Source: CAZXYF01 sp964644705 | Lineage (GTDB): Bacteria; Planctomycetota; Brocadiia; SM23-32 | Length of the DNA stretch: 11,604 nucleotides | Direction: 5' to 3' | NCBI GenBank assembly: GCA_964644705.1 | Contig: CAZXYF010000094.1 | Span: forward strand, 1 to 11,604 | Shown: positions 6,440 to 11,604 of the stretch, one piece after another | How the letters are laid out: each line of letters opens with the position of its first letter | How positions within the stretch are numbered: position 1 is the stretch's first letter | Notes under the pieces: model-generated | What the model was told of the DNA's origin: nothing | Seen by the model: only the letters and a program-made list of their open reading frames with translations | Database searches by the model: none | Made by a program: the position numbers and the translations under genes

Positions 6440-7075
6440 CTATTCAAGTACGATCCCGCGTCCTGATCCCAGAATGTAATCTCCTTCACAGAGATCGGCT
6501 TTGCTGGGGTTGCTTTGAATGTATCTCCGAAACTGACACATGTGTTTCCAGCTTCGCACAATATGGTCAAATGGCTCATCCATCCACAATTGACCGGAAC
6601 GTTCCAGCACCCTGTTGATTTGCAGTGCCGAATATGAACGCCAGGACGAAAGAATAGTCTTCAACCTGTGATCCTTGTGTGGTTTGACCAGCACATGCAC
6701 GTGGTTGGGCATTATGGCATATTCATCCAATATGTACCTTTCTTCATCAAAATGATGCAGTGACTCAACTACTTCTTCCGCAATCGACGGTTGTCGTAGA
6801 ACGCACGATCCGTGAGCGTTATCCAGCCATTTCTCCACCCGTCCAGTGAACTTAAGTTGATACTGTTCATATTCAAGTTCGTTCCACGGTCGAGGATGTT
6901 CTTTGAACCATTGCTGGCGTTCCTGTGCGAGGAGGTCGAGTTGCTTTCGGGGTAATGAGTCAGCAAGACGGTAAGTGACAAAATAGGTGCAACCGGGTTG
7001 TTCCCAATGTGGGAGTTTTCGGTGACGTTTGTATATCCGTGCCTCTTTGTCAAAGGCTTGAAACGTGTTGTCCAT
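6440..7075 (-). CDS. rayT: REP-associated tyrosine transposase (RAYT, IS200/IS605-like Y1 family)
   Basis: RAYTs are single-domain Y1 HUH nucleases that bind and cut REP hairpins, and they are thought to spread these elements. The 211-residue protein shows CTYFVTYRLADSLP (about 29-42, a common N-terminal RAYT motif), YAIMPNHVHVLVKP (119-132) with the metal-binding pair His125 and His127, SWRSYSALQINR (144-155), FDHIVRS (169-175) and FRRYIQSNPSKADL (182-195). Tyr185 is the candidate catalytic tyrosine. Both motifs look intact, so the enzyme may be active. The gene is visibly richer in A/T than its cobalamin neighbours, which suggests a separate origin. It is co-oriented with the operon and flanked on both sides by inverted REP pairs. 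The start at ATG 7075 has only a weak upstream purine stretch. Confidence 0.9.
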   Translation of the reverse strand: MDNTFQAFDKEARIYKRHRKLPHWEQPGCTYFVTYRLADSLPRKQLDLLAQERQQWFKEHPRPWNELEYEQYQLKFTGRVEKWLDNAHGSCVLRQPSIAEEVVESLHHFDEERYILDEYAIMPNHVHVLVKPHKDHRLKTILSSWRSYSALQINRVLERSGQLWMDEPFDHIVRSWKHMCQFRRYIQSNPSKADLCEGDYILGSGRGIVLE

Positions 7076-7092
7076 TGTGATGTCTCGAATAC

Positions 7093-7242
7093 GTAAAACA
7101 GGGATTTTGTCTGACCAATGTTTTTCGTCATAGATCAGGATAAGAAAACAGAAATAATCGAAATTTCTCCGTTAGATTCTATCGTTGATGACTTGTTTTT
7201 TCTCTTGGCGTTTTCAGTATGCAGGCAAGATGCCTGCGATAC
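7093..7242. repeat. BIME-like REP pair 3 (one degenerate copy)
   Basis: The minus-oriented REP is clear: GTAT foot at 7242-7239, then an 8-3-8 hairpin at 7238-7220 (CGCAGGCA, loop TCT, TGCCTGCA). It starts one base after the cbiA stop codon. A plus-oriented partner at 7093-7115 begins GTAA and aligns with the intact copies at 14 of 19 hairpin positions, but pairing is damaged (AACAGGGA against TGTCTGAC), so this copy is probably decayed. It lies 18 bases upstream of the RAYT start codon. The sequence before the minus-oriented REP (GGCGTTTTCAGT) matches that of pair 2 (AGCGTTTTCAGT). Confidence 0.7.
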
Positions 7243-7243
7243 A

Positions 7244-8608
7244 TCAACCATCCAGCCAGTGTTTGATTGTTGCGGGACGGCTGGCGAGGTGGAGGTGGAC
7301 GTAGCTGGCCAGCACGTTCCCGTTGGTATATCCCTCCTCGCGTGGGGTACCGGCGCTTCTTTTTCGCAACGTGTAGGCGGTTGTCCAGTTCCGGTCATCG
7401 CACGGATCCGTCGTGAGTTCGGAGTAGTGAAACTCGTGTCCGCGCACCGTTGTTCCGGCTGGCCCCAAAAGACAGTCCTTTTGTAGCGTCACTTCGGTGT
7501 ATCCCAGGGCCCGGCGCCGATCCAGCATCCGCACGCGGCCGGGCAGCACGTCGCACATGCTGTATGCATCCCCCTGTTTCGTTTCCAGAGCGCGGGAGAG
7601 ATACATCAGACCTCCACATTCGGCGTAGACCGGGGCGCCGGACGAGCAGAACGTCCTTACCGACCGGCGCATGGATTCATTGTCACTGAGAGCTTCGGCG
7701 TATTCCTCCGGATATCCACCGCCGAGATACAGGGCGTCCGCCTCGGGCACGGACTCATCCTGAATTGGCGAGAACGGTATTATTCGTGCGCCCAATCGCG
7801 AAAGCATCTCCAGGTTGTCGGGATAGTAAAAATGAAATGCCCGATCACGGGCCACGGCCAGGCGCATGTGTTCTTCCCGCGCAGGGGTGTTCTGGTCGGG
7901 GCGTTCCAGTTGTGGAACGTCCCGGGCCACTTCCAGTATCCGATCGATTTGCAGATGTTGCTCGCAGGCCTCAGCGAAATCATTTGCCAGATCGTCGGGC
8001 AGTATGTCTTCACTGGCGGTGACCAATCCGAGGTGGCGGTCGGGTAGATCGGGCAGCGACTGTTTCGGGATTGCCCCCAGCAGGGGCGGACCGTCGATGC
8101 TTTCCAGTGCGGAACCGAGCATCCCGGCGTGGCGGTGGGAACCGACCCGGTTGGCGATGGCGCCGGCCACTCCCGGCGATGGCTCAAAGTGGGCGAACCC
8201 GCTGATGATCGCCGCGAAACTCCTGGCCAGCCCGCCCGCGTTTGCCAGCAGCAGAACCGGTGCGTCCAGCAGTTGGGCCAGGGCGGCGGTGCTGCCGGCA
8301 GACGACTCCGGCGAGGCCCCATCATACATGCCCATCACCCCCTCGATCACCGCCACGTCCGCTTCGGTACTGGTCCGGGTGAAGAGCTGGCGCACGTATT
8401 GCTCTCCGCACATCCACGGATCCAGATTGTAACACTCCCGGTCGGCGGCGATACGCAGGTATGTGGGGTCGAGAAAATCGGGCCCGATTTTAAACGGCTG
8501 GACGGATAGCCCGCGTCGTCGTAGCGCGCGCACCATTCCCAGAGCGACGGAGGTTTTACCCACGCCGCTTTCGGTTCCCGCTATGACAAGTCTGGGGGCG
8601 TTGAACAT
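7244..8608 (-). CDS. cbiA: Cobyrinate a,c-diamide synthase (CbiA/CobB)
   Basis: This is a glutamine- and ATP-dependent amidotransferase that converts the a and c carboxylates of cobyrinate to amides in the cytoplasm. From ATG 8608 the protein has 454 residues, as expected. The N-terminal dethiobiotin-synthetase-like ATPase domain shows GTESGVGKTS (11-20), PFKIGPDFLDPTY (38-50) and IEGVMGMYDG (88-97). The C-terminal class I glutaminase domain shows LYLGGGYPEEYA (293-304), YAECGGLMYLS with nucleophile Cys331 (328-338), RGHEFHYSE (389-397) and NVLASYVHLHLAS with His438 (431-443). In-frame ATGs also exist at 8635, 8650 and 8665; 8608 is chosen because the family starts only a few residues before the P-loop, but no Shine-Dalgarno decides it. 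Its stop codon abuts a REP hairpin. Confidence 0.93.
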   Translation of the reverse strand: MFNAPRLVIAGTESGVGKTSVALGMVRALRRRGLSVQPFKIGPDFLDPTYLRIAADRECYNLDPWMCGEQYVRQLFTRTSTEADVAVIEGVMGMYDGASPESSAGSTAALAQLLDAPVLLLANAGGLARSFAAIISGFAHFEPSPGVAGAIANRVGSHRHAGMLGSALESIDGPPLLGAIPKQSLPDLPDRHLGLVTASEDILPDDLANDFAEACEQHLQIDRILEVARDVPQLERPDQNTPAREEHMRLAVARDRAFHFYYPDNLEMLSRLGARIIPFSPIQDESVPEADALYLGGGYPEEYAEALSDNESMRRSVRTFCSSGAPVYAECGGLMYLSRALETKQGDAYSMCDVLPGRVRMLDRRRALGYTEVTLQKDCLLGPAGTTVRGHEFHYSELTTDPCDDRNWTTAYTLRKRSAGTPREEGYTNGNVLASYVHLHLASRPATIKHWLDG

Positions 8609-8680
8609 GTTTTTAGTTTTAGTGGTTATGTACATCCTGATTGTATGCATCAACGAACCATCCATGCAGGGACATCAAAA

Positions 8681-8710
8681 ACTCACAACTCGCAACTCAC
8701 AACTCACAAC
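8681..8710 (+). repeat. Heptameric tandem repeat (ACTCACA) at the cobQ 3' end
   Basis: On the plus strand the units ACTCACA, ACTCGCA, ACTCACA, ACTCACA and a partial AC are in tandem, about 4.3 copies of a 7-bp unit. The array covers the stop codon (8704-8706) of the CobD-CobQ fusion, so the last Leu and the stop are written by the repeat. Rotated, the unit AACTCAC resembles AACCAAC of the cbiD repeat at 2872-2923. Confidence 0.75.
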
Positions 8711-11283
8711 CCCATCATCTCAAAAATTCGGTCCGTATCGAGCTTAGCCCGGGTAATTTCCGCCAGGCGGTTGAAGGCCGGGTCCAGATCGTAGGTGGTT
8801 TGCTGTTCATTGATAGTCTGCAGTCCACGTCGCTCGCGGAGGCGGTTGATGAACCAGCGACGAAATTCGTCGGCGTCGAAGATGCCGTGCATGTAGGTTC
8901 CCCATACCGGTGCATCGGGGGCGGCGGCGCCCAGCATCCGGTTGTCATTGGAACGGGCAATGGGGACCGATTTTTCGGTCTCGGTGTTGCCGTGGTGGAT
9001 CTCGTATCCATGGATCTCATGGCCCGACGGGAGGTGGAGCCCTTTAACTCGCTGAAGCGTCTTCGTCTCTGCCATGGTTGTTGTGACCGGGAGCAGCCCG
9101 AGTCCGTCGATGCTTCCCGCGCTGGATTCAATCTGGTGAGGATCCGCGATCATCCTTCCCAGCATCTGGAAACCGCCACAGAGCCCGATGATCTCGGTCT
9201 CCCCGTCCTGGGCCAGCCTGGTGATTGCATCGTCCAGGCCGCTGTCGCGGAGCGAGCGGAGGTCACCGATGACGTTTTTGCTGCCGGGTATGATCAGCGC
9301 ATCCGGATGACCAACATCATCGCCGGGACGGATGATTCTGACCGACACGTCCGGTTCCATCCGTAGCGCGTCCATGTCGGTGAAATTTGATATGTGGGGC
9401 AGGTCAACCAGTGCAACCTCCACCGCCGCATCGTCGTTTTGAGTTTCGTCCATGCGGCCGCTTTTGAACTGCACCGAATCCTCCTCGGGCAGTCCCAGAT
9501 CCTTCAGGTAGGGAATGGTGCCCAGAACGGGCCGGCCGGTGTGGCCCTGCACGTAATCGAATGCCGGTCCCAGCAGCGACTCATCGCCGCGGAACTTGTT
9601 CACGACGAAACCGCCGACCAGTTCGCGTTCCCATTCCGCCATCACCTCCATGCAGCCAACGAACGAGGCGAATACTCCCCCGCGGTCAATATCGCCCACC
9701 AGCAGCACGGGTGCCTGCGCGTGATGAGCCATGCGCATGTTCACGATGTCGTGATGTTTGAGATTTATCTCCGCCGGGCTGCCCGCGCCCTCAAGGACGA
9801 GTGCATCGTAATTTTCGGACAGCGCCCCGTAGGCCTGTTTGACCTCCTCAAAGGCTGTTGGTTTGTAATCGACGTATTCTTTCACGCCCATGTTGCCGAC
9901 CGGGTGGCCGTTGACGATCACCTGACAGCCGGTGTCGGAATTGGGTTTGAGAAGCACCGGATTCATACGCACGTCGGTTTCCACGCGGCAGGCCTGGGCC
10001 TGCATGGCCTGGGCGCGGCCCATCTCGCATCCGTCGGGGGTGACGAATGAGTTGAGCGACATGTTCTGCGCTTTGAATGGGGCGACGCGTAGACCGTCCT
10101 GCAGCAGAATACGGCAGAGGGCGGCGGTCATCACGCTTTTTCCCGCGCTGGAGCTGGTGCCCTGGAACATGACGGCCGGTGTCCGTGATGAACGGGGTCC
10201 GGGCACATCCCGGGAGAAAATGTCAGCGAAGGCATTCAAGAGACGTTCATTCTCGGGCCGGTTCCGCACGGCGATTCGCACAAAGCGTTCATCGAGTCCA
10301 CCAAAGTTGTCGCAGACGCGGATGGCGATTCCATAGTCATGCAGCAGGCGTTTGGCCAGGCGGGGCGCCGACCAGTCCGAATTGTCAATGCGCAGAAGCA
10401 GGAAATTGGCCTCTGCCGGATACACAGTGAAAACGTCCAGTTCGGCCAGTCGTTTCCGCAGGTGTTTTCGCTGTTCGTCCACGGTCTCGCGGGTGGTTCG
10501 TGAGTATTCGTCAGTCTCATCGGCTTCCAGGGCGCGCTGTCCGACTGCCAGGGCGAAGACGTTGAGGGACCAGGGTGGGATCAGGTCGCGAATGTCGCCG
10601 GCCAGTGCGGTGGAGGCGACCAGGTATCCCAGGCGGAGACCGGGCACGGCATAGAATTTCGTCATGGAGCGCAGCACCACGACGTTATCGGGGCGGTGAG
10701 GGATGATGCTGGACAATTCACCGGCGAAATCGATGAACGCCTCATCGATGGCGAACAGGGTGTCTGGGTGATTGCGGGCGAGATCGAGAATGGATTCCGG
10801 AGGAATGGATCGGCCGGTGGGGTTGTTGGGCTGGCCCAGGAACACCATCTCGTCGCCGTGGAGGTGCTGTTGAATTCGATCAGTCTCCACCCGGAATTGA
10901 TCATCTTCGTGGAGGGCAATCTCAGTGACCTCCATCCCGGCCGTGTCCGCGGCCCTGGCGTAGTCAACGTAACAGGGAACGGGGATGATCGCCCGGGAGC
11001 AACCGGCCGCGCGGCAGAGGGTGAAGATGAGCTGGCTGGTTCCGTTGCCCACGACGATGTTTTCGCCGGGAATGTCATGGTGGGCGGCAATGGCGTCAAC
11101 GAGCTGCGTGGAATCGGGATCGGGGTAATGGCGTACTTTCTCCACGGTCCGACTGATTGTGGGACGCAGCCACTCGGGCGGGCCGAGGGGGTTGATATTG
11201 GCGCTGAAATCGAGGATGTCGTCCTCGTCCAGCCCGGCCGAGTCGGCCAGTTCGCTGATGTTACCGCCGTGTTGTGAGCTCAT
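8704..11283 (-). CDS. cobD-cobQ: CobD-CobQ fusion: threonine-phosphate decarboxylase / cobyric acid synthase
   Basis: This is one uninterrupted 859-residue protein. Residues 1-358 are a fold-type I PLP enzyme of the CobD family, which decarboxylates L-threonine phosphate to aminopropanol phosphate. It shows HGGNISELA (5-13), DFSANINPLGPP (25-36), GNGTSQLIF (79-87), GQPNNPTG (150-157), AIDEAFIDF (178-186), SMTKFYAVPGLRLGY with Schiff-base Lys209 (206-220) and RIAVR (336-340). After a short Pro/Arg/Ser linker, residues about 369-859 are CobQ/CbiP, which amidates b, d, e and g. It shows FQGTSSSAGKS (373-383), PFKAQNMSLNS (402-412), LVGDIDRGGVFAS (528-540), LCGGFQMLG with nucleophile Cys702 (701-709), GYEIHHG (759-765) and GTYMHGIFD with His799 (795-803). 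Start 11283 gives the normal CobD N-terminus; an upstream GTG lies inside the terminator. First gene behind the riboswitch. Confidence 0.93.
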   Translation of the reverse strand: MSSQHGGNISELADSAGLDEDDILDFSANINPLGPPEWLRPTISRTVEKVRHYPDPDSTQLVDAIAAHHDIPGENIVVGNGTSQLIFTLCRAAGCSRAIIPVPCYVDYARAADTAGMEVTEIALHEDDQFRVETDRIQQHLHGDEMVFLGQPNNPTGRSIPPESILDLARNHPDTLFAIDEAFIDFAGELSSIIPHRPDNVVVLRSMTKFYAVPGLRLGYLVASTALAGDIRDLIPPWSLNVFALAVGQRALEADETDEYSRTTRETVDEQRKHLRKRLAELDVFTVYPAEANFLLLRIDNSDWSAPRLAKRLLHDYGIAIRVCDNFGGLDERFVRIAVRNRPENERLLNAFADIFSRDVPGPRSSRTPAVMFQGTSSSAGKSVMTAALCRILLQDGLRVAPFKAQNMSLNSFVTPDGCEMGRAQAMQAQACRVETDVRMNPVLLKPNSDTGCQVIVNGHPVGNMGVKEYVDYKPTAFEEVKQAYGALSENYDALVLEGAGSPAEINLKHHDIVNMRMAHHAQAPVLLVGDIDRGGVFASFVGCMEVMAEWERELVGGFVVNKFRGDESLLGPAFDYVQGHTGRPVLGTIPYLKDLGLPEEDSVQFKSGRMDETQNDDAAVEVALVDLPHISNFTDMDALRMEPDVSVRIIRPGDDVGHPDALIIPGSKNVIGDLRSLRDSGLDDAITRLAQDGETEIIGLCGGFQMLGRMIADPHQIESSAGSIDGLGLLPVTTTMAETKTLQRVKGLHLPSGHEIHGYEIHHGNTETEKSVPIARSNDNRMLGAAAPDAPVWGTYMHGIFDADEFRRWFINRLRERRGLQTINEQQTTYDLDPAFNRLAEITRAKLDTDRIFEMMGL

Positions 11284-11308
11284 GAAAGTGACCGATGCAA
11301 ACGCGCAT

Positions 11309-11337
11309 AAAAAAACCGTCCACCGGGAGGAGGACGG
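11309..11337 (-). terminator. Intrinsic terminator of the riboswitch leader
   Basis: On the minus strand CCGTCC (11337-11332) pairs perfectly with GGACGG (11321-11316) across a ten-base loop and is followed directly by seven T residues (11315-11309). It lies between the riboswitch aptamer and the cobD-cobQ start codon, the standard place for a regulatory terminator. Upstream, GCACG can pair with CGTGC (about 11356-11338), and GGAC (about 11352-11349) could pair with the GTCC of the terminator arm, so a competing antiterminator is plausible. Confidence 0.85.
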
Positions 11338-11408
11338 CACGTTGCAGGTCCGTGCTGGACGAATGACCTCCCCTCGGAGGAGCGTTACCGTAACAACACG
11401 AAAACGCT
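11338..11408 (-). promoter_or_regulatory. Expression platform between aptamer and terminator
   Basis: Between the aptamer and the terminator the minus strand can form CCTCC-GAGG-GGAGG (11380-11367), GTTA-CGG-TAAC (about 11395-11385), and either GTCC/GGAC or GCACG/CGTGC helices that overlap the terminator's 5' side. These are mutually exclusive in part, as expected for a switching leader. I infer the switching role from position; I have not folded the sequence. Confidence 0.5.
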
Positions 11409-11411
11409 ATT

Positions 11412-11586
11412 TTGGTATCCTGGCTCCCGGACGTTGTGGGCCTGCAGCCTTCCCGATCCGTGGGGATCAGTGGCTGTGGGGGCAGGCCGTTAGTCAGAAT
11501 CAAATCCGGTCACAGTGGCGGGGCCGCGCTGGAGTCGCACCAGCTTCCCAAGAACAATATACAGGCTAACTGACCGGTTGCGGGGT
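11412..11586 (-). promoter_or_regulatory. Cobalamin riboswitch
   Basis: On the minus strand the conserved blocks of the B12 aptamer are present in order: GGGAAGCTGGTGCGACTCC (about 11549-11531), then GCCCCGCCACTGTGACC (about 11524-11508, containing the B12-box core GCCACTG), CCACTGATCC, GGGAAGG (about 11455-11449) and GGGAGCCAGGATACC (11428-11414), the 3' closing block. The order and spacing match the adenosylcobalamin-type class. It precedes an intrinsic terminator and the cobD-cobQ gene, so binding of cobalamin should end transcription before the biosynthetic operon. The limits, especially the 5' side, are approximate, and the promoter is probably outside the window. Confidence 0.93.
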
Positions 11587-11604
11587 GTCAAAGCATGGGG
11601 AGGT

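Noticed and set aside
11284..11340. Upstream GTG start (11340) extending CobD-CobQ by 19 residues
   Set aside because: The extension is encoded by the intrinsic terminator and has no CobD similarity; the ATG at 11283 gives the standard N-terminus.

Overview
The window carries an almost entirely one-directional (minus-strand) cluster for the anaerobic, early-cobalt-insertion route to cobalamin (vitamin B12) together with part of an ECF-type cobalt transporter. Read in the direction of transcription (right to left) it holds: a cobalamin riboswitch with an intrinsic terminator (about 11586-11309); a CobD-CobQ fusion; CbiA (CobB); a REP-associated tyrosine transposase (RAYT); a CbiX-CbiC fusion; a small CbiN-like membrane protein; CbiQ; CbiO; CbiD; CbiE; and CbiL. 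The first 272 bases lie downstream of cbiL and hold only repeats. I see no rRNA, tRNA or CRISPR array.

How the genes work together: CbiN-like/CbiQ/CbiO would power cobalt import. The CbiX half inserts Co into sirohydrochlorin. CbiL, CbiE and CbiD methylate the corrin ring at C20, C5 and C1. The CbiC half moves the C11 methyl to C12, giving cobyrinate. CbiA amidates side chains a and c. The CobQ half completes amidation to cobyric acid, and the CobD half makes aminopropanol phosphate, the partner that CbiB would join to cobyric acid. CbiM, CbiT, CbiF, CbiG, CbiH, CbiJ, CbiB and the nucleotide-loop enzymes are not in the window, so the cluster is either continued to the left or scattered in the genome. 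The head of the array is a B12 riboswitch, so the operon should be shut down when B12 is plentiful.

The accessory interest lies in the spacers. Three consecutive spacers (5024-5177, 6205-6360, 7093-7242) are each almost exactly one BIME-like unit of about 150 bp: two REP hairpins in inverted orientation, each with a GTAA or GTAT foot. The RAYT gene sits between two of them. Two heptameric tandem repeats overlap gene ends: one is translated as the N-terminus of CbiD and one spans the cobQ stop codon. A different inverted-repeat element recurs in the spacers at about 131-225 and 1763-1856.

Organism: the anaerobic cobalamin route, moderately high GC genes, weak or patchy Shine-Dalgarno sites and repeat-rich spacers fit a Gram-negative anaerobe. 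PVC-type (for example Kiritimatiellota) or Desulfobacterota-type genomes come to mind, but this is an impression and not a demonstrated assignment.
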